A stretch of DNA of 64,000 nt, taken from the NCBI RefSeq assembly GCF_004340875.1, contig NZ_SLXQ01000003.1, positions 1 through 64,000 of the forward strand. The letters are read 5' to 3'. Both the position numbers and the translations under genes were made by a program. Shown piece by piece: positions 1 through 8,971 of this stretch. The first letter of the stretch is position 1. Every line of letters begins with the position of its first letter. A model generated the notes under the pieces. It worked only from the letters and a program-made list of their open reading frames with translations. It ran no database searches and had not been told where the DNA came from. The stretch is from Tamaricihabitans halophyticus. Lineage in GTDB: Bacteria; Actinomycetota; Actinomycetes; Mycobacteriales; Pseudonocardiaceae.

Positions 1-619
1 ACCACCAGCGCGTCGGCGATCGCGATCCGGTCATCGAGCGAGAGGTAGCGGTCACTGACCGTGGTGGCTGAAGCATCGACTCGGTCCAAGACAGTCTGGT
101 CACCGGCTGTTTATAGACCGATCCGGTGCGATAGTCCACGACCATGCCGTCCGGGTAGATTCGCCTACCGCTGGTGCGTCGGATTCCCTTGCGCCAGTCT
201 CGGGCGGTGCGTTCGTTCACCCCCACCTCACGGGCAGCACGCGCCGACGACCACCCCGGCTCAATCAGCGCAAGGAACCGCGTCCTCGCCTCCGGTTTGC
301 CGACCTCTTTGAGTTTGTCCGCCGTGACCACACCGGCATCGACCAGAACCCGGCGTGCGACCGAGAACGCCACCTCACACTCGATCGACGCCTTGTTGAT
401 CGACCCAGTCCGAGCGAACACCGCCACGATCCGCTCTGCATCAACCGGCCTCCCTGGCCCACGCGGGCGCCCCACAGGCCGTCCGATCGCCCGCAAGATC
501 GCATAACACCGCTGCCGCGACACACCAACCACGACAGCGGCCTCCTTCACCAGAACACCGCAATCAACCAGCCGCACCAGCTGATCACCGAACCGGGCAC
601 AGTCCTCCTGAAACGACAT
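1..619 (-). pseudogene. IS30-family transposase, N-terminal part, frameshifted and cut by window edge
   Basis: Reading from ATG at 619 gives an N-terminal region with two helix-turn-helix-like segments (KEAAVVVGVSRQRCYAIL, then SSARAAREVGVNERTARDW) followed by GRRIYPDGMVVDY, a layout typical of actinobacterial IS30 transposases. In the starting frame the homology stops near position 115. It resumes one base back, in the -1 frame, as SDRYLSLDDRIAIADALV, the conserved segment before the IS30 catalytic core. Neither frame alone carries both parts, so the gene has either a one-base loss or a -1 frameshift near the TATAAAC sequence. The DDE core would lie left of the window. It sits at the edge of a mobile-element region with a serine recombinase. 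Confidence 0.7.
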
Positions 620-663
620 GATCGCCGCAACCTCTCATCGAGAGTGTTGCGACGATCATGTGA

Positions 664-843
664 ACCCGCCCCCGGCAGACGACCTGGCCCGGTGAACCAT
701 CCGCGCCGCCAGTCGAAGACGTTCTCATCGAGGACCGCGACGCTGAGTTTGTCGAATTCGTCTACGCGCAGGTCGCTGAACGCGAGGCACAAGAGGAAGA
801 GTTCTACCGAACCCTCGATGAACACACCGGGGAAAAACGATGA
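664..843 (+). pseudogene. gene remnant without a start codon
   Basis: This open stretch begins just after an in-frame stop at 661 and has no ATG, GTG or TTG. Its second half looks like real protein: from about 712 it reads VEDVLIEDRDAEFVEFVYAQ, then an acidic, helix-prone tail ending EHTGEKR. The stop overlaps the ATG of the next small gene (ATGA), which is typical of a translationally coupled pair. I infer that the 5' part was lost, perhaps when the adjacent IS30 element inserted. The family is not recognised. Confidence 0.35.
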
Positions 844-1010
844 GCACCGCACCGAGCACAAAGGAATCCACCGAACTCGACCGACTCCGACAGGCAGGCC
901 GGGAACTCGGTGCGTCCTTCATGCCGCTGACCAAGAGGCAGGCCGCGGCGGTTCGCACTATCCTGATCGGCTCCACTGGTAAGAGTCAGGAACAGCAAAG
1001 CGAGGCGTGA
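840..1010 (+). CDS. small hypothetical protein of the mobile element (56 aa)
   Basis: The ATG overlaps the stop of the upstream remnant by four bases. The product is 56 residues: a Ser/Thr-rich start, then DRLRQAGRELGASFMPLTKR and an Ala-rich helix. Short proteins with an 'RELGASFxPLT' pattern are common beside integrases of actinobacterial integrative elements, a recollection of the pattern rather than a database result. The last 53 bases run antisense to the 3' end of the serine recombinase, so the two genes are convergent and overlapping. The function is unknown. Confidence 0.45.
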   Translation: MSTAPSTKESTELDRLRQAGRELGASFMPLTKRQAAAVRTILIGSTGKSQEQQSEA

Positions 1011-2454
1011 TCTTGATCCGCTCGGGATCGAAGATGCCCCCAAGCTGGCGAGCCTTCACGATACGGATATCGAACAGCATCTTCACCAGTCGCCGCTTCT
1101 CCAGCAGCACCAGACCCTCCCAAGCCGCGTCAAGGTCCTGAGTTCGAACCAATTCGAGCAGCCCCGCGTCAGACACAGGAGGCACCGCGGCCTTCGCCGC
1201 CTGCTCGATCTGCGGGTTCAGGCGCCGCTCGATACTCGACAGCATCGTCAAGCTGATGGCTCCCTCAGAATACTGTTCGGCAGCCTCGTCCAGACGCTGC
1301 CGCAGTGCCGCCAAGCGCTCTTCGGCCTCGCCGACACGCTCGCTCCAGCTCTCATCCGACGCAGCAATGACGGCCATGCTCTCGGGCTCGGACAACCAAC
1401 CCAGGAGCGCACCGACGACGAACGCATCGGTTCGACCGACATCGATGCTGACCTTGCGGCATCCGGCGATCGGACAGACATAGTTGTTCCGGGAGCTTCC
1501 GTCCTTGCGCGGGATCACGCCGTTGAGGCGGACCAACGGGCGCGAGCAGTAGCCGCACTTCGCGATGAACGACAGCAACCACTTGGGATGACTGTGATTG
1601 TCCTCCTCGACATAGCGCGTGCGGACAGCGCGATCCGACAGCACGCGGTTGACCTCCTCCCAACGCTCCCGAGGGATGATCGCCGGCCAATCAGCATCAC
1701 CGATCACTTCACCCCGGTACTTCCGCAGTCCCGCGATCGTCGGGCTCTTCAGCAGTTGCCGCAACGAGGAGTTCATCCAGCCGCGGGAGTGATCGCTGGT
1801 CGGCTTCATCGGCGTCGGGACGCCTTGCTTGTTCAATCGAGTGACGATCGCGTTCATCGGAACGCCGCTCAAAATCTCGTCCACCGCGTTGACGATGACC
1901 GCTGCCTTCTCCGGATCGATCTCCTGACGTAACAGGGCACCCGTGCGCTCGTCGTATACCCTCCGGTATCCATAGGGCAAGCGACCGTGCGGTCGACCCT
2001 TCTGCGCGTTGAGACGGACCGTCCGAAGCTGCCGCTCCCGGATGACCGCGGCATCCTTCTCCGCGGTCAGGAACTCCAACCCCATCATGAACGCGTCATC
2101 ACTGCGCTCGAAGTCATAGACCCGACCACGTGTCAGGTACAGGACGCCAGCCTCCTGACACGCGGCACGGAGCTGGACGTAGGCGAGAAGTTCGCGGCCG
2201 GCCCTGGACGGCTCCCACGTGACGAAGGCGTCGTACTCCTTCGACGCGATGAGCTGTAGCGCTTCCTCGAAGCCCTCCCGCTCACGGGTGCGCCACTGAG
2301 AGGCGGAGCGGTTCGCGTCGGTGATGACCTTGCCAACCTGCCAGCCCTGCTGGTCACACCAGGCGCGGCAGTCGGTCTCCTGGTCGTCGGTGGCGCGCAT
2401 CAGATAGTGGCGGTCCATTGAGGCCCGGGTGTATATAAGTGCTGTGGTCTCCAT
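958..2454 (-). CDS. large serine recombinase (site-specific integrase)
   Basis: The 498-aa protein starts at ATG 2454; longer readings only add low-quality sequence antisense to the neighbour. Residues 1-145 are a resolvase domain with the nucleophile Ser12 in YTRAS and the EPSRAGRE segment near 81-88. A recombinase domain follows (GRPHGRLPYGYRR, 153-165). A zinc ribbon has paired cysteines at 300/303 (CGYC) and 327/332. A coiled-coil region (about 370-420) and a C-terminal basic tail complete the usual plan of large serine integrases, which integrate and excise phages or conjugative elements in one orientation. Its start abuts, divergently, an ESX-type gene whose 5' end looks replaced, so the attachment junction is probably close by. 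Confidence 0.95.
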   Translation of the reverse strand: METTALIYTRASMDRHYLMRATDDQETDCRAWCDQQGWQVGKVITDANRSASQWRTREREGFEEALQLIASKEYDAFVTWEPSRAGRELLAYVQLRAACQEAGVLYLTRGRVYDFERSDDAFMMGLEFLTAEKDAAVIRERQLRTVRLNAQKGRPHGRLPYGYRRVYDERTGALLRQEIDPEKAAVIVNAVDEILSGVPMNAIVTRLNKQGVPTPMKPTSDHSRGWMNSSLRQLLKSPTIAGLRKYRGEVIGDADWPAIIPRERWEEVNRVLSDRAVRTRYVEEDNHSHPKWLLSFIAKCGYCSRPLVRLNGVIPRKDGSSRNNYVCPIAGCRKVSIDVGRTDAFVVGALLGWLSEPESMAVIAASDESWSERVGEAEERLAALRQRLDEAAEQYSEGAISLTMLSSIERRLNPQIEQAAKAAVPPVSDAGLLELVRTQDLDAAWEGLVLLEKRRLVKMLFDIRIVKARQLGGIFDPERIKITPRFAVPDSYQWSRSG

Positions 2455-2506
2455 AGCAGTAGGTGCTCTTCCTGTATCTGCTATCGGAGTGCTTGGTGAG
2501 ACAGAC

Positions 2507-3619
2507 TTGAATGTCGACGGTTCGGAAAAGGGACTGCTCGCCATCCTGACGCCGAAGCTGGACTTTCTCACCGAGGGCGCGAAAACGAACACTGGCGCGG
2601 CTGCTGAGCTCGGCCGCGCCGCCGGCAGGGAGCTCGGCAAGGCGGCGCGCTACTACGACAATACGGATCTCGGCGAAGCGGCGAATCTGGACGCGCAGTA
2701 CCCGCCGGAGCGCTCCGAACCGGTGGACTCGCAGGACGTGCGTGATCCGGCGGCGGCCGAGTCCTTCCGGGATGTCGCCGATCCGCAGGCAGACGCGTCC
2801 GGCGAGCCGTTCAGCCCGCGCATGCTGGCGAACACCGGTGATGAGCAGCTGGCCAGGGACCTCACCAGGGACGAGGGCTGGCCAACCGGGCTGGAACAGG
2901 AAATCACCGAGATCATCGGCTTCGGCGGTCGGCTGACCTCGATCAACGACTTCATCGCCGAGCAAACCGGGTTCGACATCCTCGAAGAGTGCATCGAGCT
3001 GTTCGCCGGTGACTGGCAGGCGCTCTACCGGCAGTCTGTCCTTTTTGATCAGATCGGTACCGCGTTCGACGCGATCAAGGCGAATATTGACCAGGGCAGG
3101 GCGGGGATCGCGCCGAACTGGGACGGCAATGCCGCGAGCAACGCGGAGAACTGGCTCGCCCAGTACTCCCGGTCGAGCGCGGCCCACAGCACCTTCATGA
3201 CCGAGGCCGCGGACCGGATCAGGGATTTCGCGCAGAGCGCGTATCACTACGTGGTCTACATCAAGGACGTGCTCGGGGTCATCGTCGACCTGGCGCTGGA
3301 GATCCTGGGCGCGTTCACCGGCGGCACCCTGAACAAGGTGTTGGATGTCATCGGCAAGATCCTCGAAGGTGGGTCCATCGGGACAACGGCCGTCGACCTC
3401 GCCGAGAGCCTTGGCGATGGCGTGGATGCGCGGGACATTCTCAAGCTCGTCGCGCTCGTGGCGCAGCTCGAGTCCACGGTCGCTCTACTCGTACAGGCGG
3501 TAAGCCTGCTCGTCGGTCTGGCCCATGGCGCGGCCGGTCTGATCGAAGTGATCGCGGCCGCGCAGCCCGTGGAGTCACAGCCGTGGCCGGCGGAACCCTA
3601 CGACCACCCGGAGGTGTGA
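2507..3619 (+). CDS. ESX/WXG-type secretion substrate-like protein, 5' end possibly altered by integration
   Basis: A TTG at 2507, preceded by GGTGAG, gives 370 residues; GTG starts at 2489 or 2429 are open in frame but run into the recombinase start. The middle is alpha-helical with a WDG turn at 205-207 inside a WXG100-like hairpin (about 165-245). Long hydrophobic helices follow near 250-275 and 310-355. This resembles the larger WXG-domain proteins of Pseudonocardiaceae exported by type VII systems; no ESX machinery is in the window. The next gene begins four bases downstream, suggesting an operon. The true N-terminus may have been lost to the neighbouring element. Confidence 0.7.
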   Translation: MNVDGSEKGLLAILTPKLDFLTEGAKTNTGAAAELGRAAGRELGKAARYYDNTDLGEAANLDAQYPPERSEPVDSQDVRDPAAAESFRDVADPQADASGEPFSPRMLANTGDEQLARDLTRDEGWPTGLEQEITEIIGFGGRLTSINDFIAEQTGFDILEECIELFAGDWQALYRQSVLFDQIGTAFDAIKANIDQGRAGIAPNWDGNAASNAENWLAQYSRSSAAHSTFMTEAADRIRDFAQSAYHYVVYIKDVLGVIVDLALEILGAFTGGTLNKVLDVIGKILEGGSIGTTAVDLAESLGDGVDARDILKLVALVAQLESTVALLVQAVSLLVGLAHGAAGLIEVIAAAQPVESQPWPAEPYDHPEV

Positions 3620-3622
3620 GCA

Positions 3623-3919
3623 ATGGACCTGAACATCGAGAACCCGTGGCACAGCACGGAAGGCCGGCGCGCGCGGCAGCACACCTTCGCGGCGCTGGCC
3701 GAGGGCAACGGGCCGATCGCGGACTTTGCCGCAGACGTGACCTCCGGACACCGGCAACCCGCTGACCTGCTGAGTTACCCGCCGGCGGCCGAAGATATCC
3801 ACAAGCGACTGAGTGCCTGCGGCAAGCTCCTGGCGAAACTGTCCACAGCGGAACGCGCGCGCATCGCCCCGCACGCCCCGGCCGTGCTCCGTGAAATGAT
3901 CTCTACAGCTGCTGGTTAG
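3623..3919 (+). CDS. hypothetical protein co-transcribed with ESX-type gene (98 aa)
   Basis: ATG at 3623 lies three bases after the stop of the ESX-type gene, so the two are very likely co-transcribed. The 98-residue product is soluble and helical, without signal peptide or membrane segment. It begins MDLNIENPWHS and ends with a helix carrying AERARIAPHAPAVLREM. The family is not recognised. A role as partner or chaperone of the upstream secretion substrate is a guess from position only. Its stop overlaps the stop of the convergent gene on the other strand. Confidence 0.65.
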   Translation: MDLNIENPWHSTEGRRARQHTFAALAEGNGPIADFAADVTSGHRQPADLLSYPPAAEDIHKRLSACGKLLAKLSTAERARIAPHAPAVLREMISTAAG

Positions 3920-4650
3920 GCGCTGGCTTTCGTGCGGAACTCGTTGATCGTCACCACCGTGATCCCCGGGTCGCTCTGCTGTGCCAGGTCAATAGCGCCG
4001 CCCAGCTCGTAGATCTCGCCGCTTGGTGGTTGTTCGCTGGTCTCGGCGTCCAGCCGCAGGCTTGAACCGGTGTACACGACGAGATCACCAATCCGGTTCG
4101 GCACGTGAAACGGCTTCTCCACGGCGAGGCTGAAATCCAGCCGCAACGTGGCAGCCCACCGTGGCTCGTCCGCATCAACAAGCACCAGCTCGCTCGGCGC
4201 GGTGCCGGCCGCCGCGTCGAGGTTGATCTCCAGCAGGCCGTAGCCATCCACCGGGCCATCGGCGCCATCTCGTGCGGTCATCCGCAGTTCGCGCACTTCG
4301 AGCCGAACCGCGTTGGGCTGACCAGGTTCGGTCCCGGTGACTTCGAGCTCGATCTGACCAGTGAATTTCCTGTTGAGTACGTCGTTCTGGATGGTGAGTT
4401 CGGCATCGGTGGACAGATCCATGGAGATCGATGAGCCAACCGCGGGTGGTTTGGTGGCGGCGACCGGGGTGATGTCACCTGCGGGGAGCCGGCCGGTATC
4501 CGATTGGCTAGCGACAACCGGTGCACTGCCGAAAGCAGCGATGGCGAGGGCGGCGAGGCTCAGCACTACGGCGCGCTTCGGGAAGCTACGTCGGTGGTGG
4601 ACCCGCTTTTTCCGGTGCTTCCCGCCCTTGCGTATGGTGGGACGACCCAT
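3916..4650 (-). CDS. exported protein of unknown function (244 aa)
   Basis: The protein starts with a long basic N-terminus (MGRPTIRKGGKHRKKRVHHR) followed by a hydrophobic stretch (residues 27-47) ending near APVVASQS, which reads as a signal peptide or membrane anchor. The remaining ~190 residues are rich in beta-type sequence with alternating Leu/Val and many Asp and Glu, and no cysteines. No family is recognised. A Shine-Dalgarno-like AAAGGA lies about 14 bases upstream. A perfect 10-bp inverted repeat sits a further few bases upstream in the promoter. The gene is convergent with the ESX-type pair, with overlapping stops. Confidence 0.7.
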   Translation of the reverse strand: MGRPTIRKGGKHRKKRVHHRRSFPKRAVVLSLAALAIAAFGSAPVVASQSDTGRLPAGDITPVAATKPPAVGSSISMDLSTDAELTIQNDVLNRKFTGQIELEVTGTEPGQPNAVRLEVRELRMTARDGADGPVDGYGLLEINLDAAAGTAPSELVLVDADEPRWAATLRLDFSLAVEKPFHVPNRIGDLVVYTGSSLRLDAETSEQPPSGEIYELGGAIDLAQQSDPGITVVTINEFRTKASA

Positions 4651-4667
4651 CTCCGGCGTTGTCCTTT

Positions 4668-4707
4668 CGTTACCGAATCGTACGGCTCTGAAGCTAGTTC
4701 GGTAACG
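4668..4707. promoter_or_regulatory. inverted repeat CGTTACCGAA-N20-TTCGGTAACG
   Basis: Two perfect 10-bp arms (4668-4677 and 4698-4707) separated by 20 bases lie 18 bp upstream of the exported-protein gene that reads leftward from 4650. Arm spacing of about three helical turns fits a protein-binding operator better than a terminator, and there is no T-run. The binding protein is unknown. Confidence 0.45.
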
Positions 4708-4823
4708 ACCCGAGCACAGTGGGTGGTTCTACTCTGCCGCACGGTTGGGCGATCAGGTTCACCCGCTTGTGCAAGCGATTAAGCCGTTCCGGTAACCGCC
4801 GATGTGCCCATTCGCCACGTCTT

Positions 4824-5210
4824 TCAGGTGCTGGGGACGAGGGTGATGGTGCAGCGCGTTCCGGGTGCTCGGGTTAGCCGGGCGTCCGCGGTGAGCAGGG
4901 GGCACGCGAGGAACTCGGCCAGCGCGACGTAGGACGCGTCATATGCCGAGATGTTCTCGCGCAGCTCCCATACGCGAGCCAGCAAGGGGAACGTGGGATG
5001 GCGCGTCACGCCGAGCTTTTGCCATACGCGCAGGCAGTCCCGTGCCGCCTCTGGGGCGACACGCCCCGCGGTTACCTGCCGGCGAAGCCCGCTGGCTATT
5101 TCGGAGTCGATGAGGTGCGGAAGGTGTGCCTGCTGCGTGGACAGGGCTTGCCGGGCGTGTCCGGCGTTCAGTAGTGCGTCGATTGCGGCGGAAGCGTCAA
5201 CGACGATCAC
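4824..5210 (-). CDS. vapC: VapC-type PIN-domain toxin (ribonuclease)
   Basis: The 128-aa protein has the PIN-domain pattern: [13 protein letters not shown] at the start with Asp5, then Glu37, Asp91 in [12 protein letters not shown] and Asp109 in LLTADARL. These are the acidic residues that bind magnesium in VapC RNases. It overlaps the upstream antitoxin gene by four bases (ATGA), the standard arrangement for translational coupling. VapC toxins cleave RNA, often tRNA, when the labile antitoxin is lost. The target here cannot be read from sequence. The pair sits between an exported-protein gene and the copper operon. Confidence 0.88.
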   Translation of the reverse strand: MIVVDASAAIDALLNAGHARQALSTQQAHLPHLIDSEIASGLRRQVTAGRVAPEAARDCLRVWQKLGVTRHPTFPLLARVWELRENISAYDASYVALAEFLACPLLTADARLTRAPGTRCTITLVPST

Positions 5211-5431
5211 CGCGCGCTGCGCTCCTGGTCCAGGTCGGTGCGGATTGACTCGGTGCTGACGTTGTGGTCCGGCAGTGCATCCAGTAGTTCCAGGTTGTTG
5301 GCGCGCCAGGAGACATCGGCAAGTTCTCGTACTGCTATCGCACTGACCGAGGAAACGCCTTCCTGCTTGGCCAGCCGTTCCAGGCGCTCTACGACGTCAT
5401 CAGGGACGTTCCGCAGGTACAGGGTCTTCAT
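5207..5431 (-). CDS. vapB: VapB/FitA-type antitoxin
   Basis: The 74-residue protein begins [20 protein letters not shown], the N-terminal beta strand and helix of FitA-like ribbon-helix-helix antitoxins. The second helix ([16 protein letters not shown]) completes the DNA-binding fold. The C-terminal half ([18 protein letters not shown]) would bind and block the toxin. ATG at 5431 is chosen because longer readings run through the promoter region shared with the copper operon. It precedes and overlaps vapC and probably represses its own promoter. Confidence 0.85.
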   Translation of the reverse strand: MKTLYLRNVPDDVVERLERLAKQEGVSSVSAIAVRELADVSWRANNLELLDALPDHNVSTESIRTDLDQERSAR

Positions 5432-5497
5432 GTTGCACAATGCTAGCACATAATTCGCTAATAGCGACAGCTCTTCATCGTCGAACTGGTTGCGATG

Positions 5498-5512
5498 TAC
5501 CCCCCGGGGGTA
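5498..5512. promoter_or_regulatory. CsoR-like copper operator palindrome
   Basis: TACCCCCCGGGGGTA is a GC-rich palindrome flanked by AT-rich TATATATTG, as in known CsoR/RcnR-type operators, which are runs of C and G bounded by TA. It lies about 110 bp upstream of the copper chaperone gene. A further half-site-like GGGGTATATATGGG is at about 5553. No csoR gene is in the window, so the assignment rests on the motif and on the copper genes behind it. Confidence 0.6.
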
Positions 5513-5524
5513 TATATTGCTTAC

Positions 5525-5544
5525 ATCCGGGTGAGTTACCGGAT
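5525..5544. promoter_or_regulatory. inverted repeat ATCCGG-N8-CCGGAT in copper promoter
   Basis: Perfect 6-bp arms at 5525-5530 and 5539-5544 sit between the CsoR-like palindrome and the copper chaperone start. It may be a second operator element or a 5'-leader hairpin. The evidence is symmetry and position only. Confidence 0.3.
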
Positions 5545-5609
5545 ACGTGTAAGGGGTATATATGGGTGAGGGTAGAGCGTACCGCGCCCAGCGAGCAAAG
5601 GAGAGCACC

Positions 5610-5819
5610 GTGACCGAGGCGACCTACACCGTAACCGGCATGACCTGCGACCACTGCGCCAGCTCGGTGACCGAAGAGGTTTCCAAGCTCGCCGGCGTTT
5701 CCCAGGTCGACGTGGAACTGTCGACCGGTGCCGTCACGGTTACCAGTGCCGCCCCGCTGCCGGCTGAGCAGCTGCGCGAGGCGGTCGAGGAAGCCGGTTA
5801 CACCTTGTCGGGGGCGTGA
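5610..5819 (+). CDS. copZ: copper metallochaperone (HMA domain, CopZ-like)
   Basis: The 69-aa protein is a single heavy-metal-associated domain with the GMTCDHC copper-binding loop at residues 10-16 and the expected ferredoxin-like pattern after it. GTG at 5610 is chosen because AAGGAG lies seven bases before it; the longer reading from 5562 lacks a binding site and runs into the operator region. CopZ proteins carry Cu(I) in the cytosol to the CopA exporter. Its stop overlaps the next start (TGATG), placing it first in a three-gene copper operon. Confidence 0.92.
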   Translation: MTEATYTVTGMTCDHCASSVTEEVSKLAGVSQVDVELSTGAVTVTSAAPLPAEQLREAVEEAGYTLSGA

Positions 5820-6727
5820 TGAACGCCGCGACCAAACTATCCGCCTACCTGGGCACGCTCGTGGTCGTCGCCGGCGCGGCCTGGGCCATCGGTTCAGCGG
5901 TTGGCCCGCTGAACGTGGCCGCCGACCAGAACGGCGCCGAATCGGGTGGGCACCAGACCGGCGGGCATGGATCCTCCGGCAAGAGCGAGGCCGGTCAGCA
6001 CGGCGCAGGTCACGGGGCTGGTACCGAGGTCGACGGTCTGGCCAGCAGTGCGAACGGTCTGACCCTCGCGCCGCTGGCCACCACGTTGTCGCGCGGTGCG
6101 GACCAGGAGTTCGCGTTCCGCGTGCTGAACGAGGCGGGGCAGCCGGTGACCGAATTCGCGGTCGAACATGAGAAGCGCATGCACCTGGTCGTGGTGCGCA
6201 GGGACACCGCGAACTTCCAGCACGTGCACCCGCAAATGGATTCGGACGGCACCTGGCGGGTCGACCTGGACCTGCGCGAAGCGGGCTCCTACCGGGCGTT
6301 CGCGGATTTCGTGCCGGCCGATGGCGCGGACAGCACGCTCGGCGTGGACCTCGCGGTGCCCGGCAAGTTCGCGCCACGCGAATACGAGCAGTCCCGTACA
6401 GATACGGTGCAGGGGTATGATGTCGAACTGGCCGGCGAGCTGACTGCCGGGCACACCTCGACGCTGTCCATGACCGTACGCAAGGACGGCAAGGAGGTCA
6501 CCGACCTGCAGCCGTACCTCGGTGCCGCTGGGCACCTGGTCGCGCTGCGGACCGGCGATCTCGGGTATGTGCACGTCCATCCGGACGAGTCGGCGGCCGG
6601 GCTGTCCTTCGAGGCAGAGGTGCCCTCTGGGGGTATGTACCGGCTGTTCCTCGACTTCAAACACGACGGCAAGGTCCGCACCGCGGAGTTCACCGTCCCC
6701 GCTACGACTGAGGGGGGTCACCGATGA
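5819..6727 (+). CDS. membrane-anchored or exported His-rich copper-handling protein
   Basis: The 302-residue protein has one hydrophobic segment (residues 10-30), then a Gly/His-rich linker (42-68, repeated GGH and HGAGHG). Two similar beta-rich halves follow, carrying the repeated motif HVHP at 135-138 and 252-255. Similar proteins commonly lie between copZ and copA in actinobacteria; the exact biochemical role is not established. I infer extracytoplasmic copper binding or buffering. Start ATG 5819 overlaps the copZ stop, and its own stop overlaps the copA start (ATGA), so the three genes are translationally coupled. Confidence 0.75.
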   Translation: MNAATKLSAYLGTLVVVAGAAWAIGSAVGPLNVAADQNGAESGGHQTGGHGSSGKSEAGQHGAGHGAGTEVDGLASSANGLTLAPLATTLSRGADQEFAFRVLNEAGQPVTEFAVEHEKRMHLVVVRRDTANFQHVHPQMDSDGTWRVDLDLREAGSYRAFADFVPADGADSTLGVDLAVPGKFAPREYEQSRTDTVQGYDVELAGELTAGHTSTLSMTVRKDGKEVTDLQPYLGAAGHLVALRTGDLGYVHVHPDESAAGLSFEAEVPSGGMYRLFLDFKHDGKVRTAEFTVPATTEGGHR

Positions 6728-8967
6728 GTTCGACACTCCAGGAAGGCCAGACCAACCAGGTCGAGCTGGCGATCACCGGCATGACCTGTGCTTCCTGCGC
6801 GGCGCGGATCGAGAAGCGACTGAACAAGCTCTCCGGCGTCACCGCGTCGGTCAACTACGCCACGGAGAAGGCCAAGGTCAGCTTCGGCGCGGAGGTTTCC
6901 CCGGAACAGCTGGTTGAGCAGGTCGCCGAGGCCGGCTACGCCGCCGAGCTGCCCAGCTCTTCGGCGGACGAACCGCAGTCCACCGAGTCCGGCGCGGACG
7001 ACGAGACCCGCGCCGCCCGGCAGCGGTTGATCGTCTCGGCGGTGCTTTCCGTGCCGGTGATCGTGCTGGCCATGGTCCCGGCTTTCCAGTTCGACTACTG
7101 GCAGTGGATCTCGCTGGTACTGGCCGCGCCGGTCGTCGTATGGGCGGGGCTGCCGTTCCACCGCGCCGCCTGGGTGAACCTGAAGCACGGCGCGGCGACC
7201 ATGGACACGCTGATCTCGATGGGCACCATCGCGGCGCTGCTCTGGTCGATGTACGCGCTGCTGTTCGGCAGCGCCGGCATACCGGGGATGACGCATCCGT
7301 TTGAGTTCAGCATCGAACGGATGGCCGGCGACGGGAATATCTACCTCGAGGTCGCGGCCGGCGTGATCACCTTCATCCTGGCCGGCCGGTACTTCGAGGT
7401 GCGCTCCAAACGGCGGGCCGGTTCGGCGCTGCGTGCCCTGCTCGAGCTCGGCGCGAAGGACGTCGCGGTACTGCGCGACGGCAAGGAAGAGCGGATCCCG
7501 ACCGATCAGCTCGCGGTGGGGGATCGCTTCGTGGTTCGCCCTGGCGAGAAGATCGCCACCGACGGCGAGGTCGTGGAAGGCGGCTCCGCGGTCGACGCGA
7601 GCATGCTGACCGGTGAGTCGGTTCCGGTGGAGGTGTCGCCAGGAGATGCCGTCACCGGCGGCACGGTGAACGTCGGCGGCCGGTTGGTGGTGCGCGCGAC
7701 CAGGGTCGGCGCGGATACCCAGCTCGCGCAGATGGCCAAGCTGGTCGAGGACGCGCAGAACGGCAAGGCGGCGATCCAGCGCCTCGCCGACCGCGTGTCC
7801 GGCGTGTTCGTGCCGATCGTGATCGCGCTCGCGGTGGGCACGCTGGCCTTCTGGCTTGGTTCCGGCGGTACGACCGGAGCGGCCTTCACCGCCGCCGTTG
7901 CCGTGCTGATCATCGCCTGCCCGTGTGCGCTGGGGCTGGCCACGCCGACCGCGCTGATGGTGGGCACCGGGCGGGGTGCCCAGCTGGGCATCCTGATCAA
8001 GGGGCCCGAGGTGCTGGAATCCACCCGGCGGATCGACACCGTGGTGCTGGACAAGACCGGCACGGTCACCACCGGCAAGATGTCGCTGGTCGAGGTGCAC
8101 ACCGCGGACGGTGTTGCCGAGGACGAACTGGTGCGGCTGGCTGGCGCGCTCGAGGCGGCTTCCGAGCACCCGATCGCGCAGGCAATCGCGGTTGGCGCGG
8201 CCGAGCGGGTTGGCGCACTGCCCGAAGTGGACGGATTCGAGAACGTCGCGGGGCTTGGCGTGCAGGGCCAGGTCGACGGGCACGCCGTGCTCGTTGGGCG
8301 CACCGCGCTGCTTGCCGAGTGGAGTCAGCGGTTGCCGGAATCGCTTGCCACGGCGAAAGCCGCTGCGGAGGCGCGCGGGCAGACCGCGGTCGCCGTCGGC
8401 TGGGATGGCGCGGCACGGGGCGTGCTGGTTGTCGCGGACACCGTGAAGGCCAGCTCCACCGAAGCGATCCGGCAGTTGCGCGGGCTCGGACTGACCCCGA
8501 TGTTGCTGACCGGAGACAACGAGGCGGTGGCCCGCTCCATCGCGGGTGAAGTGGGCATCGACGAGGTGATCGCCGAGGTGCTGCCCAAGGACAAGGCCGA
8601 CGTGGTCGCGCGGCTGCAGTCCGAGGGCAAGGTGGTCGCGATGGTCGGCGACGGCGTGAACGACGCGGCGGCGTTGGCCCAGGCCGACCTCGGGTTGGCG
8701 ATGGGCACCGGCACGGACGTGGCGATCGAGGCGAGTGACCTGACGCTGGTGCGCGGTGACCTCACCGTGGCCGCGGACGCGATCCGGTTGTCCAGGCGGA
8801 CCCTTGGCACCATCAAGGGCAACCTGTTCTGGGCGTTCGCGTACAACACCTCCGCGCTGCCGCTGGCGGCCGCCGGCCTGTTGAACCCGATGCTCGCGGG
8901 CGCGGCGATGGCACTGTCCTCGGTGTTCGTCGTGTCGAACAGCCTCCGGCTGCGCCGCTTCAAGTAA
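6724..8967 (+). CDS. copA: Cu(I)-exporting P1B-type ATPase
   Basis: The 747-aa protein has an N-terminal metal-binding domain with GMTCASC (19-25) and eight predicted membrane helices. The TGES actuator motif is at 296-299 and the intramembrane CPC copper site at 399-401. The phosphorylation motif DKTGT is at 443-447, SEHP at 480-483 in the nucleotide domain, and GDGVNDA at 642-648. All key P1B-1 residues are present and the length is normal. It would pump Cu(I) out of the cytosol using ATP, receiving copper from the chaperone encoded two genes upstream. It converges on the citrate synthase gene with a four-base gap. Confidence 0.96.
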   Translation: MSSTLQEGQTNQVELAITGMTCASCAARIEKRLNKLSGVTASVNYATEKAKVSFGAEVSPEQLVEQVAEAGYAAELPSSSADEPQSTESGADDETRAARQRLIVSAVLSVPVIVLAMVPAFQFDYWQWISLVLAAPVVVWAGLPFHRAAWVNLKHGAATMDTLISMGTIAALLWSMYALLFGSAGIPGMTHPFEFSIERMAGDGNIYLEVAAGVITFILAGRYFEVRSKRRAGSALRALLELGAKDVAVLRDGKEERIPTDQLAVGDRFVVRPGEKIATDGEVVEGGSAVDASMLTGESVPVEVSPGDAVTGGTVNVGGRLVVRATRVGADTQLAQMAKLVEDAQNGKAAIQRLADRVSGVFVPIVIALAVGTLAFWLGSGGTTGAAFTAAVAVLIIACPCALGLATPTALMVGTGRGAQLGILIKGPEVLESTRRIDTVVLDKTGTVTTGKMSLVEVHTADGVAEDELVRLAGALEAASEHPIAQAIAVGAAERVGALPEVDGFENVAGLGVQGQVDGHAVLVGRTALLAEWSQRLPESLATAKAAAEARGQTAVAVGWDGAARGVLVVADTVKASSTEAIRQLRGLGLTPMLLTGDNEAVARSIAGEVGIDEVIAEVLPKDKADVVARLQSEGKVVAMVGDGVNDAAALAQADLGLAMGTGTDVAIEASDLTLVRGDLTVAADAIRLSRRTLGTIKGNLFWAFAYNTSALPLAAAGLLNPMLAGAAMALSSVFVVSNSLRLRRFK

Positions 8968-8971
8968 CTCG

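Noticed and set aside
60-140. Programmed -1 frameshift in the IS30 transposase
   Set aside because: No standard slippery heptamer or following structure is evident; decay is the simpler reading, although it cannot be excluded.
6718-8283. Long open frame antisense to copA
   Set aside because: High-GC coding DNA commonly leaves the opposite strand open; the product is His/Arg-rich without family features, and copA is complete on the other strand.
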